NCBI GenBank assembly: GCA_037042915.1
Contig: CM073195.1
Location: forward strand, 1,116,001 to 1,180,000
Direction: 5' to 3'
Origin: Auricularia sp. M13
Lineage: Eukaryota > Basidiomycota > Agaricomycetes > Auriculariales > Auriculariaceae
DNA: 64,000 nucleotides
Both the position numbers and the translations under genes were made by a program. A model generated the notes under the pieces. It worked only from the letters and a program-made list of their open reading frames with translations. It was not told where the DNA came from and searched no databases. Positions 9,801 through 21,039 of the stretch are shown piece after piece. How positions within the stretch are numbered: position 1 is the first letter of the stretch; every line of letters starts with the position of its first letter.

Positions 9801-12800
9801 CAGGCTCCGCGACGGCAAGTCCATACACACTGTCTCGGCGCTGTTATTGCAGCTCGTGCAAACTTCCGCACATGACGTCCGCATTGATGCGCGAAAGCTT
9901 GCGCTGAGTCGGCAGCAGTCTGCCGTGCTGAAGAGGAGCGAGTCTAGCTTCAACGAGGCGACCGAGCCGTTCATCACTGATCGCGACCGCGAGGTCAGCT
10001 GGTGCTGTTGCGCGTGCGACCCTTGCTGACCGTTCCTGCAGGAGATCTCCCTCTACATGAATGGTCTTGAATCTGCCACGAAGGCAGCCAAGACGATCGT
10101 GTACTTCTTGACCCAGCGGTGCGCATATCTTAGAAAATGGTTCTCATTTACTAATCGTAATTCAGTGCTGGCAAGGGCAAGAACTCGAAGAACACCAACG
10201 AAGCCGAGTACCGTGCGATTTTTGATAACCTCATTTCCGATCTGTTGTCCGTTCTCTTCTGGCCCGAATGGCCCGCTGCAGGCCTCATCCTGGATATCAT
10301 CTGCAAATTCATGGTAACCTTGATCGCCTTACTCAGTAAACATGCACTAATGCGCGAACAGGTATCGAGTTTGGATGACGTGAAGAGCGCCAACGCCAAC
10401 GACAGCAACGGCGCTAAAGCCTCTGCACTGGACCACCTTGGAACTGTCGCAGCGCGTCTGCGGACTAGCTTGTTGAAATTTGCTCAGCCCGAGTCCTCTA
10501 AGCGTACGAAGGATACACCGCTACGGCCGCTTGACGAAGTAAGTTTGCCTTCGTGCAGTCATTGCAGCTGCACTCACCGTTGTCCAGGTCGTTTCCAAGC
10601 TGGACATCCCGCTCTTGGATCGACTCATCGCTGTTCATCGCGAAGTTACCGACCATCTTGCGAAGCGAGCGTCCGAGGATCAAGCATACGACGTGCGCAT
10701 TTTTATCCGTGCCTCGTCTTTGAAACTCAATTTAGTCTACAGAGTGCGCAGGAACTCACGGCGGCAAGCTGGGGCTACGAACTCGCTGCCCTTCTTCCTC
10801 GATGCGAATCCATCCTGCGTACCATCGCGGAGGAGGGTGCCGGGTCGAAATCTGAAGAGGCGACTATCCGTCAGATCGGGCAGAAGATGAAGCAGGCCAT
10901 GCGCACCGTCTGGAAAGGTGCCTCGAATGACGTCTTCGATGTCGGGTGCGTTGAGCAGCGCTCATCGCTCACCTTGGCACTAAACTGTGATGCATACAGG
11001 ACGGAAGAAGAGGTTGCCCGTGTCGACCGACTTGCAGAGGAAATAGGGACCATCCAAAGCCTCAAGAATGCCTTTGATCCTATCCTCACTGTGGTTCTTA
11101 TGGCGCTGGACTCGCCTGCGGTGTTCATGCGGAGCAAGGCACTACGAGCTCTCGGCCACATCGTGACCAGCGACCCTGAAATCCTGCGCAATGCCAAAGT
11201 TCGAGCCGCCATCGAGAGCCACCTCCTGGACAACTCGCCTGCCGTCCGCGATGCTGCCGTGGAGTTGATTGGCAAGTATATCATCCAGTCGCCGGATGTT
11301 GCAGCGGACTATTACGCACGGATTGCAGACCGTATCGCGGTACGCCTGTCCATTCCGAGTCACGTTCTTGCTGACGGATGCAATAGGACACTGGACTCGG
11401 CGTGCGCAAGCGCGTGATCAAGCTCTTGAAGACCATGTATTCGGTGACGGACGATGCCAGCCGCAAGATCGATATTTGCTCACGCCTTGTCCTACGACAA
11501 CTGGACGAAGATGACACCGTTAAGGTACTTGGGCACACACGAATTTGCATGTTGACTTGCTGAAAGTTTTGCCAGGACCTTGCTGCGAAGACGATGGAGG
11601 AACTCTGGTTCTTGGATGGTCTGGAGGGTACTCAAAAGAGCAAGCATGCGCACGAGGAGAGGGCTCAGCTGCTCGCCAAAGCTCATGTCATCATGGGAGT
11701 TACTGGCGTTTTCAAGGATCGCCAAAGTCCGTTAGAAGACATGCTTCACCGCGTACGTTAACGATGAATATCGCTTATGATGCCAACTCATATCCACCTA
11801 GATTGTGTCGGATAAGGAGGGTAAAGAGGCCGCGGCTTTACGCTCGCATTACACCGACATTTGCGACGTTCTTATCGACGGCCTCGTTGACTCGCAAGAC
11901 TTCCCTGACTTTGTGCGCCACAGTTTCCCCTCCTCACAACCTGCTGACCTTTTACAAGAACGTCATAAACTGCATCAAGACTGTCTACCTGTTTACCAAC
12001 GCTCATCCTGCTGTTATCTCGTTTTCGAAGGCTGCCACTCTGCTACCGTACCTGAAAAATCCTTCCACCGTCAGTTCAATGTCATCCCGCCATAGTGCCC
12101 CTCTAACGAGATACCAGGCTGAGGAGCAGCTGATTTCTGACTACCTCCTCAAAATCTTCCGGTCGTCGATTCCGCTGATGCCGAAAACTGCAGTGAAGTT
12201 CGGCGCAGAACTTCAGCAGACTCTACAACCCATGATTGTGAAGCCATCGTCGTCAGGTGGCATTGCGGTAGGAGCAAATTGCTTGCGCCTTGGATCATGC
12301 GTTGATTTCTCGCAGGCGTTACAGGAGACTGTCGCGTGCATGTGCTCAGTGGTTCAACACCTGACACATGATTATGTACGCCTTGTTGGCCTCTTGAAGT
12401 CTTGCAATGGTGCATCCACTCTCTTTCTATATGCGCCGTTTGCTCACCTGGCATGCAGCCAAATTGCAGGAGTTCATGCGCCGACCCATCGATCCCTCGA
12501 AACTTGCCGCAACAACTCGACCTTTATCTATTCTTATCATTATTGTCTCCCTTCTGACAGAGCACTGCGATTTCGACCGTGTTCGGATTGATCAGCCATG
12601 TTCGTCCAAGACTGAGCTGTCATGAATGCTGTATTGATATTTCGCATAGCACTCGCTAACGATCTTGATGTGGTGTCCAAGGTATGCTTAGAATCTCTGT
12701 CTCGGGTTGCAGCACTCATCTCGTTCAGGATTCCATATCTTTGCACGTGTACAAGTCCCTGTTATCACTGTATTCAAAGTTCACCGACGGCGCAATGCGG

Positions 12801-14572
12801 TCACGCTTGTTGCAATGTCTCGGTATGGCCCACATGCTATATCCCTCCCGGAAAAGTACATTGATGACTCTTAGGCTTTCTCTTTCGCGCGTACCCGACT
12901 CTCATGACCCTCGAATCCTCCGCGGAAATGATGGACGCAATATTCGCCTCTCCGGAAGAGGACGTCCGCGGTCGACTGCTCAAAATCATACAAGACTTCC
13001 TAATCTCGGAATCCGAGAAGCATTCTGCGAAGGAGAAAGGTCAGCTCGGCCGCACTTGCAGCCTCGGGAAGCTGACGCTGAAGCCGCTTCTCAGAGTCGA
13101 AGTCGAAGGATGCAGACGCAAACGTCAACATGGACAAGCTTGTTGGCAATACCCATGATTTTGCCGAATCTGGGTACGCAGCAATGATGGCAGCATCGTC
13201 TAGTGCTCATGCGCGGTGCAGTGTTGCGTCAGCCGTCGTACAGCGCTATCTGCAACAAATATTAGATGCTGCCCTCACGAAGCAGCCTCAAATTCAGAAT
13301 TCGGCCATGGATATTCTCACTTTCACAATTCGACAGGGTCTGGCTCATCCTTTGCAGGTGAACTGCTCATCTTTCTCAGCCGAATGTGACCTGACCATTT
13401 TATAGTGTTTACCGACTATTGTAGCCCTGGAAACGAGTCCAACACCCCTGCTGAGTGCCCGCGCCAATGCTTTGCATGCTGTATTGCATGCCAAGCATGC
13501 ATCGCTCGTCAACATGCGTTACCTTGAGTGCGCGCGAATGTCTTTTGCCTACCAGGTCAAAATATCCGATGGGCTTGTGCAAGGTCAGCGTCCGTTGCAG
13601 CACGCCGCGACGTTTGCTTACATGAATGGCTATGCGTAGGCTTCCGTTCCCAGCCCGTTCCCATCGCACTTCTCCATCGCTGGTATTCGCTGGTCCGTGA
13701 AAAGCGCGCGTCGCGACAAGATTATTTGAAGGCCATTGTCCGCGCATTCGATGTCAACGCATCCGCGCTCTCGTCGTCCCAGGTACGCGACCTTCTTACC
13801 GGCCTAGCGAGTCCTGACGCGACTGCCAACCAGGACGACATCGACTTTGCGCGCTACATGGCAGAGAACCTGGCGACTCTGGATTACAAGACTTTGGAAG
13901 AAGTCTTGACAATCATCCGTCATCTGACATCTGTTCTTTCCGTCGCGGGCATGCAACTCGTCGAGGTCATCTCGCCTTCAAATCTGCTGCGTCAGTTACA
14001 CGGCGATTCGGAGGTCGCAATTGATAATGCCATGGTGCGTTCACCTCGTCCGTATGTGCCCGCGTCTAACTTCGACTTATTTTCGCAGGACGTCGATGGG
14101 GTAGCAGGGAAGAGTCCACGTACGTCCGATTGTTTCTTCACTTGCGTCCCGGCTGATGGTGACTATAGAAGACCAACTGGCGCTTGCCCGGACTTCGGTC
14201 GTCGTTGGGCTTGTGTTGTTGCTGAAAGCTCATCTGAAGGCGCTTTACTCCATTTCCGAGGAGTATGTAGTCTTCGCATGATTGGTGGCATTGTGATTGA
14301 CTCGTGGTCCAGTAAAGCTATGAAGTGGGTCCCGGGCAAGAAGAGTGCGCTGGGGGATAAACCTGCCACCCGTCGCGGCGACGCCATCATCTCGTGGGCA
14401 CGCATGCCGTTTGCAACGCAGCCGATCACCAACCAGGAAGACGTGGCTGCTCAGTTCAAGAGGGTGGGTTTTGCTGCTGTCGCAGTTACTTTCTTCAGCT
14501 AATGTCTTGCAGTTTATGGCTTTGTGGAGCGAAGACGGGGTCACAGGAGAACCTGTGGACGACGTAGAATGA
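6829..14572 (+). CDS. SCC2: Cohesin loader SCC2/NIPBL (sister chromatid cohesion protein 2)
   Basis: One gene of 7.7 kb with at least 20 short introns, most of which I could join in frame. The N-terminal third is a disordered, Gln/Pro/Ser-rich region (6829 to about 8400). Then comes a conserved segment that starts [18 protein letters not shown] after a 51 nt intron. A long series of HEAT-type helices follows, including [33 protein letters not shown] and [15 protein letters not shown], all recognisable from the Nipped-B/Mis4/Scc2 family. Scc2 with Scc4 loads cohesin onto chromosomes and stimulates its ATPase; the Coprinopsis homologue Rad9 is needed for meiotic pairing and repair. The length, about 1,900 residues, fits the family. 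The frame stays open throughout after intron removal, so the gene looks functional. Start chosen at the ATG at 6829, just before the Gln-rich stretch; exact splice sites near 9070 and 12570 are less certain. Confidence 0.9.
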
Positions 14573-14864
14573 TTTTGAGGGCTGTCGCTTGACTTGCGGT
14601 CTATTTGCTTTCGCTGGGACTATTGTGTTTATCATATTGTACTCGTAATATTTTGCTGTCGCTGTGCTACTCCGTATTCCGCTGTATTTGATCAGTATCG
14701 TTTGTGGTTTTGTTGATACCCATTTCCAATGGTTGAAATGATTTGCTGTTGTTCTCTGCGTGAGCAGGCGGTCGGTCGTTTCATGTATTCAAGCTACGGT
14801 AGGCTCGTAAATGAACCCTGCAGCAGCATCAGTCGCAGTGTTGAGCTGAAGCCTGAGCCGCGGC

Positions 14865-15690
14865 CTACCTTTCTAATACGAGATCTCGCAAGTGCCCTGA
14901 ATCAGTAGCTTCCATCCATGCGTCGATGTCCCATCTTATCCAGCCCCAACCGTCTTTAATCTGCACAGGCATTGGTTCGCGTTCATGGCATGAGCTTCGC
15001 ATGCGCTTACCTCTGGTTTCTTATGTGGCCCGATGACAACGAGCCAGCGTGCCCTGGTGGATAATGCCCACAGCAGCGCAAAGAGGCTTGAGGCATCTGG
15101 GACCAGGTGCAGCGCAAAGGAGACAAAGACAATTTCGAAGACGTGATCTCCAGGGAGGTTCTCGTTGGCTATGTCTTCAAATGAGAGCGCGAGGCATTCA
15201 GCGCCTGTCCGAGCTTGAAAGGCATCGCCAGTGTACTACCCGCAGAATTAGCAGGATGCGCGCAATGAGTATAGGCGGCGTACAGGGTCGGTGGCTGTCA
15301 TACTGAACGAGAACGTTGGCGGCACTGGCGCAGTGGGCGCTAATCGACGCAAAGGACGGGCAACGAGTTTCGTCATGTCGAGAGCCTTGGCAAGTGCCTC
15401 CCATTCACGAACGCAAACGGTCACCTCGCCGCTGGGGAACAAGTCGTAAATTCATGAATGTTTTTCGAGAGCAGCGCGCACCTACCTAGAAGAGGTTCAG
15501 TGACCTTACTCTTCAGCCAATGATTGGACTTACGCACCACAGGCCATGTCCAGAACATGACACGGCGAAGGCTCTGTGCCTTCGTCTTGGTGTTCGTGCT
15601 TCCACCATCTTCGGCGCCGTAAGATGGAACGCACACGCGAACGAGTACGAGAGACGATGCTCACGCGTTAAGCAGGGTAATCACGCATGC
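14865..15690 (-). CDS. SAM-dependent methyltransferase (5' exon unresolved)
   Basis: Reading leftward, HVLDMACG (the SAM-binding motif I loop) is interrupted by an intron and continues SGEVTVCVREWEALAKALD. The strand MTATDP, with the usual acidic residue, follows. After a further intron come ECLALSFEDIA and FVSFALHLV, the motif IV region, and then a stretch ending WLVVIGPHKKPE. A last intron leads to IKDGWGWIRWDIDAWMEATD and the TAG at 14865. The HKKPE...WGW pattern is characteristic of a fungal Rossmann-fold methyltransferase family whose substrate I do not know. The 5' end is unclear: the frame is open upstream of motif I, but I could not find a convincing initiator, so 15690 is approximate. 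The gene is convergent with SCC2, about 290 bases away. Confidence 0.7.
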
Positions 15691-16121
15691 CCTGACTCCT
15701 GGAAGGTGTGGATTGCGATATGAAGCTCCCACGCGCGTGTAGTACTGGCGACGTCGTGGTTATCTCAGGCAGTGACTGAGGTTGATCTTAATGGGCGAAC
15801 CTCAGCAACACCCCCAGCGTAGTTGTCTCTCATTGACAGAGACTCGAGGCCGACCACAGCGCCAGAGTCACGTGCGCCTCGAGACATTGCGAACGAAAGC
15901 AGCAGCGCGAATAGGTAGAATCGGAGTTAACTTCGGTAGCCCGCGGCCGGGCACTCCGAAGCTACTCCGAAGACATTACCCCCGGCTCGGAAAAGAGTAC
16001 ATCCTCGTATGCATATCCCAAGGTTGTCGAAACACAAGTGGCCTGCACAGAGCTCTTCCGCTCGTCGCCGGCGGTTTCTTCCTAGACTAACTATTCCTGT
16101 CGACGGATGATCTGTCAGCTT
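15691..16121. other. Divergent intergenic region
   Basis: This lies between the leftward methyltransferase and the rightward transporter and serves as promoter sequence for both. No coding frame is supported. The regulatory-looking elements at its right-hand end are listed separately. Confidence 0.4.
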
Positions 16122-16178
16122 GTTATCTGATTAGATGGCACAAGACAGCGCGGCGGTTCCGTTATCTGATTAGATGGC
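16122..16178. repeat. Direct repeat of an 18-mer containing a GATA-type site
   Basis: The 18-mer GTTATCTGATTAGATGGC occurs at 16122-16139 and again, identical, at 16161-16178, with starts 39 bases apart. Each copy contains TTATCT, the reverse complement of AGATAA, the consensus of fungal GATA factors (nitrogen, iron and light regulators). The copies lie 230-290 bases upstream of the transporter ATG. Duplication of a whole 18-mer, beyond the GATA core, suggests a composite operator. Confidence 0.55.
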
Positions 16179-16236
16179 GCTACCCGCCGCGCGTATTAGT
16201 AATCCTCTGGCGTCAAAATCCCGTGATATCCGTATG

Positions 16237-16255
16237 AGTGTTCCGGGTGAACACT
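16237..16255. promoter_or_regulatory. Perfect inverted repeat next to the TATA box
   Basis: AGTGTTC (16237-16243) and GAACACT (16249-16255) form a perfect 7-base inverted repeat around a 5-base spacer, CGGGT. The right arm ends exactly where the TATA box begins. This is the form expected of a site for a dimeric DNA-binding protein; the protein is unknown. Confidence 0.5.
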
Positions 16256-16263
16256 TATAAATA
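16256..16263 (+). promoter_or_regulatory. TATA box of the MFS transporter gene
   Basis: TATAAATA, a full consensus TATA element, lies 147 bases upstream of the transporter ATG. Most genes in this window lack so clear a TATA box, which suggests that this gene is strongly regulated. Confidence 0.6.
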
Positions 16264-16409
16264 CGCTTACTCTCCTACCACGACTTAGACGAGCCAGCCA
16301 TACTCGTCGGCCGCGACTTTCGTCGCACATCCACTGGAACACTCACTCCCCCCGTGGGTAACCGTTCGCCTGCAACCGCCGAATCTTCGCTGCGCCTTCG
16401 TGGACCGGA

Positions 16410-17857
16410 ATGAGCGCCGACATTGAGCGCGCCGAGTCTCCATCGTCGACTGCTTCGGCGGCCGACATGGACGCAAATAAGAAGAAAAAGCGGGACCAGG
16501 AGTTCACCTCGACGCGCATTGTAAGCGCGGCCGACGTCTCGCAGCAGAGTCAGACACTGGAGAAGACGAAATCGAAGCACTCGATTACAAACGTTTCTTC
16601 TGTGCCGAATGGCGGCTTGCAGGCGTGGCTGCAAGTGGTCGGTTCATTCTTCCTATTCTTCAATACTTGGTGAGTTTTATGCCTACTTTGCGTACAGTTT
16701 GCCGACCGTGCGTCCGTTCCAATCCTTCTAGGGGCATCGTTAACTCCTTCGGGAGCTATCAGACATACTACGAAAGCAACATCCTCAAGGATTCCGACCC
16801 GTCCGCCATCTCATGGATTGGCTCGATTCAGGCGTTCCTCCTCATGCTCATCGGTGTCCTGACTGGACCCATCTACGACGCTGGATACCTCCGCCACCTG
16901 CTTGCTGTTGGCACCGTTCTCGTCGTATTCGGCCTGATGATGCTGAGCCTATGCAAGGAGTACTGGCAAGTCCTCCTTGCACAAGCTTTCTGCGTCGGCG
17001 GCGGGATGGGCTGCTTGTTCGTTCCCAGCGTGGCAATTCTCAGCACCTACTTTACGACGAGACTTGCCGGCGCCATGGGCATAGCCGCCGCCGGCAGCAG
17101 CATCGGGGGAGTGGTCTACCCCATCATATTGCACACTCTAATTGACAAAATCGGCTTTCCCTGGACAGCGCGTCTCATCGGTTTCATCGCCCTCGTCACG
17201 CTGCTGATTCCCAATATTCTTATGCGCGCCCGCGTTCTTCCCTCGTCTCGGCGCAAAATGCTCGACCTCGACGCGTTTAAGGAGCCACCCTATGTGCTCT
17301 TCATCGCGGGCTCTTTTATCGTCTTCATGGGGCTATACACGCCGTTCTTCTACATCCAACTATACGCACTCTCCAAGCAGATCACCAGCAAGCATCTCGC
17401 ATTTTACATGCTCTCCATCATCAACGCCGGCTCGACCTTCGGCCGTATCTTCCCCAACCTGCTGGCCAACCGCACGGGTCCCTTCAACATGATGATGCCC
17501 TGCGCCGTGCTCACTGGCGTTCTCATCTTCTGCCTCATCCCCATTGAGGGACTCGGCCCGCTCGTCGTTTTCTGCGTTCTCTACGGTTTCTTCAGCGGGA
17601 CGTTCGTCTCGCTGCCACCCCCGATTTACGTCGCCCTCTCGCCGGACAGGGGAAAGATCGGGACGAGGATGGGAATGGCGTTCGCCATCGTCTCTCTAGG
17701 AATGCTCGTCGGCACTCCGGTGGGCGGCGCCATCCAGAGCCGCTACGGCTTCACGGCGCTATGGGTGTACGGCGGCGTCACGTCGCTCGTGGGCTCGTTT
17801 CTCATCATCGCGGCGCGCGTGTTCAAAGTCGGCTTTTCGCTAAGAGTACGGGGATGA
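16410..17857 (+). CDS. MFS transporter, monocarboxylate/riboflavin (MCH) type
   Basis: Two exons flank one intron (16670-16731), giving about 460 residues. A hydrophilic, Lys- and Ser-rich N-terminus of some 65 residues precedes twelve predicted membrane helices. The first is GGLQAWLQVVGSFFLFFNTW and continues after the intron into GIVNSFGSYQTYYE, the GxxxxFGxxQxYYE pattern of the fungal MCT-like MFS family (Mch1-5). ISWIGSIQAFLLM and GGGMGCLFVPSVAILSTYF are also typical of it. A charged loop after helix six separates the halves. Yeast Mch5 carries riboflavin and mammalian relatives carry lactate or pyruvate; the substrate here cannot be told. The promoter has a TATA box, an inverted repeat and doubled GATA-type sites, so expression is probably nutrient-controlled. 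Confidence 0.9.
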
Positions 17858-18154
17858 AGTTGGCATTTACTGTACGGCGGGATGGACCTGAATCACTTGA
17901 TGATCACAATGTAATTACTACCTAATGCGCACTGAGAGCGACTCCAAATTAGACGCAATGTTGCGAGTGCATCTGAGACCAGTAAACGCAGTAATATACA
18001 ATCCTAGCTCAACAGAACTTGCATGCCACGTGACTGCATGAGGAACGCGCAAACAACGTTGCACGGCTGATACCGATCGGATCCAGTGCTCTTGCTCTCC
18101 GACGACCACCAAACCACCACTACCTGGACAGTTCTCGCTCATCGTGCTGCTTGT
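17858..18154. other. Short intergenic region
   Basis: About 300 bases between two rightward genes, holding the 3' end of the transporter transcript and the promoter of the MYND gene. I see nothing else in it. Confidence 0.4.
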
Positions 18155-19494
18155 ATGGAGGCCATCATATCACAACTTTCTCGGGGCATCGAGGATCCTA
18201 GTCGCCCCACAATCTGCCCGATCTGCGCAGATGTGGAGTTTGGAGACTATCTGAACAAGGACGTTCGTGATGCGACCGTACGCACGCTCAGGAGGAGCCA
18301 CCACGAATTCCTGTCGCGGATTATGGCGTACTTGACGTTGCCGCAAACGTCTGCACGCGATAGATGGATTAAACGCATCGTGAAGAACTGTCCGAAGGGC
18401 ACCAGAGAAATCGAGCACCTGCTTATGACAACCTGGGAATTCGGCCACGCCGGCTTCTTGGCGGCCTTTCTGTGTTCGATTATCAGTGCTTGCTTGCTGC
18501 GCTCCAAAGGTCTGACGACACAACGTTTCGGAAACGGCAGCCTTTGGCCAACGTCGTCAGGAGACCTACTGCCTGCTGGTCCGCAGCAGTCTTTCAAGCC
18601 TATGCTGCATTGGTTAACTAAGGAGGAGAGCGCCAACGTGACCACTGCTTGGATTGGAGTCATGGGCTACGTGCGGCGCGACTTCATGGCCGAGTTAGAC
18701 GTGCCGAGTAGCCGCGCAGAATTCGTTTCTACCCTTTGTCAACAGCTCGAGTCTGCCGCCGCAGAACGGATTGGGCAGGGCGACGAGGCATGGGACGGAC
18801 CCGGTGATCATCGGCCTGCATACCGCATTCAATGCCTTGGCATGCTTGTACAGCTCATCGCGACCGGTCCGGGCTCGCAGGTGGACTCACTGCCCGCGCT
18901 CGTGCGCGGTTTCGAGCAGAAGTTCCTAGACGCTATCTTGCTTGCGCGCGAAGTGTCTAGTCCCGGACTAGAGAAAGAACAGCTCGGCGTCTTTGCAGCC
19001 ACTATCTACGAGACACTCGGTACACCGCTGCGCCGCATGCCCTCCGACATTCGGGAATACACATTGATGTCGCTCGACTCACAAAGCGACCCATACAGGC
19101 GCCTGTTCGACCAAATATTCAACATCAGGAACCACGTCGGCTGCTCGTTGCCCGAATGCTCCAAACACCCGCAGGACATGCCTGGCGGGAAAATGCAGCG
19201 CTGTGGCTCATGCAGGCTCGTGCAGTACTGCTCTCGCGACTGCCAGAAGCGCCACTGGAAGCTGGATACCTATCCGCACAAGCGAGTTTGTGGCCAGCTC
19301 GCGAAGCTGCAGGAAACGGTCCCCCTCGGCGAGCGCATTGAAGCTTATGTTGACTTCCTAGACGCATGCGAGGATACTCTCTCACTAGACGAAGCTGAAC
19401 GACTGGCTAGCGAGATTAGGCCTTTCACGGTAAGTAGGTTTGGAAAATTATGCTGGGGATTATGAGTTAATGATTATGCCTGCAGCCGCGGTGA
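18155..19494 (+). CDS. MYND-type zinc finger protein
   Basis: One long exon and a very short last exon: after PFT a 55 nt intron (19431-19485) adds Pro-Arg and a TGA. The first 330 residues are helical, with no named domain; a CPICADVEFG segment near the start may bind metal. The C-terminal part carries the MYND finger: paired cysteines before the core, then CGSCRLVQYCSRDCQKRHWK and a final His-Lys-Arg-Val-Cys. MYND fingers bind proline-rich peptides and, in this type of basidiomycete protein, usually occur alone without a SET domain. Such genes form large, poorly studied families in agaricomycetes. The ATG at 18155 is used; an in-frame ATG at 18086 would add 23 residues. Function is unknown, with regulation or protein scaffolding possible. 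Confidence 0.85.
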
Positions 19495-19612
19495 CCTTGT
19501 CATAGCGCTCTTCTGGCTATATGTTTTGCAACATGCCCTGATGTATCGCACAGGATTTTGTAAGGACACTTGATTTGACGAGAGTCTCAGTACACTTGCA
19601 AGCGTGAAGGTC

Positions 19613-21039
19613 CTAGGCTGTCTGCACAGGTACCGGAACCTCTGCCATGGCCGCCAGGCGGAATATATGGCGCGGCTGAGCGCCATGCTCCTCGTCGAAA
19701 TAGTCCACAACAGCTGTATCTGATGAGGAATGAGATTGGGGAGCACGGATGTGGAAGAGCCTAAACGAACGCAGTGTTGAACGATTGTCGAAGATGACGA
19801 TGGTGCCCGGCTGCCACTTGAAGCGCGCCTGGAAGTCATGTCCCGTGACAATGTGATTCAGCAGGAAGTCGGAAAGCACTTTGAACTCTGGGTCCTTGAA
19901 CCCCGAAAAGCCAGTGATGAATTCGCCGTTAATAAAGATGCACTTTTTCTTCGTGATCGGGTGGACGCGAACGAGGGGATGAATGGATTGAACCGGATCC
20001 TTGCGGACAAGGCCTCCGGCAGCGCGAGTATGGGCGATCATGTTCGCGGATGAGTGAATCGCCTTTATCGGGTCGAGCATCGCCTGGAAATTGGGTGACA
20101 GGCGTCTACGCGATTTAGAATGATTCGGCGACAGTAAGATTCAAAATCTTACGAGTATGCCTCATCGGTCGCAGCGAATACAGTATCTCCGCCGGTCTTT
20201 GGGCCTGTCGCCATCCTCATCAATACACCAACTGCTCAGCGAGGACTGCGCAAACATTGCCAATACCTTGCAATAGGCCCAACATTACATAACCAGGCGG
20301 TTGTGCCTCGTAGCTCACGTCTTGATGCCAGAGACAGGATGTGGTTTTCTGCATCACCATCTCAGCTATCGGCTAAGCACGGCGTGATGCACTCACCTTT
20401 TGGAAGAACGTGTTCAACTCGTCCAAGTTACCATCCCGATGAATGATGTGGAACCCCGGGTGACCCTTCAAGCTGCCCGAGACCTGGACGAGATGAAACT
20501 TCATCCGGTCAACGCCCGGGGCTGACTTACGGGCTGATAATTGGGTTTCCCAAAGAAGTTCATCCACTCCTGTTGAGCCGCAGGTCCAAGCTGAAGGAAG
20601 TTGGTCTGGGCGGGAAAAGCGACGACCTTGCGCTCGCTAACGAGAAGCGCGAGCTCCGCCTTGGTTGTATCATCGAACGTCGTAAGGTCGATGCCTTCGA
20701 GTAATGACCCCATGCGCGGGGTCATGTCGGTGACCTTGACAGCGTCTCTGAAGAGATTTGGTTTCCTAGGGTCCGCGTGCAGGGCAGGATCGTCGAACTT
20801 GAAGGGTGGCAAAGGGTCGAACCACACCTTATCCCATACGGGGAGGTACTGAGGATACGGCGTCCCTTTCGCGATGCGCGCCTCTTCCTCCTCACTGTTC
20901 TTCGTATAGGGAATATTGATGTCCTGGGATACGTCAGACACAACGACTAAACGAACGAGAAAGGTCTCACATAGCTGATGATATTTTTCTTCTGCACGCC
21001 GTTCGAAGGCGTATCGTCCGCGGTCGCGACTGGTGTCAT
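19613..21039 (-). CDS. TauD/TfdA-family alpha-ketoglutarate-dependent dioxygenase
   Basis: Several exons join to a protein of about 400 residues resembling fungal sulfonate/taurine dioxygenases (yeast Jlp1 type). These use Fe(II) and 2-oxoglutarate to release sulfite or a related group. The first exon starts at 21039. A large exon holds YPQYLPVWDKVWFDPLPPF and a segment ending MNFFGKPNY; a further exon has GHPGFHIIHRDG. The metal-binding HxD is seen in LWHQDVSYEAQPPG. The distal histidine is made by splicing: the codon of NRSTLH is completed across an intron at about 19730, giving TLHTAVVDYF. The C-terminus ends with the usual RLAAMAEVP. All three metal ligands and the late Arg are therefore present once introns are removed, so the enzyme looks active. 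The substrate is not determinable. The gene is convergent with the MYND gene, only 118 bases away. Confidence 0.85.
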
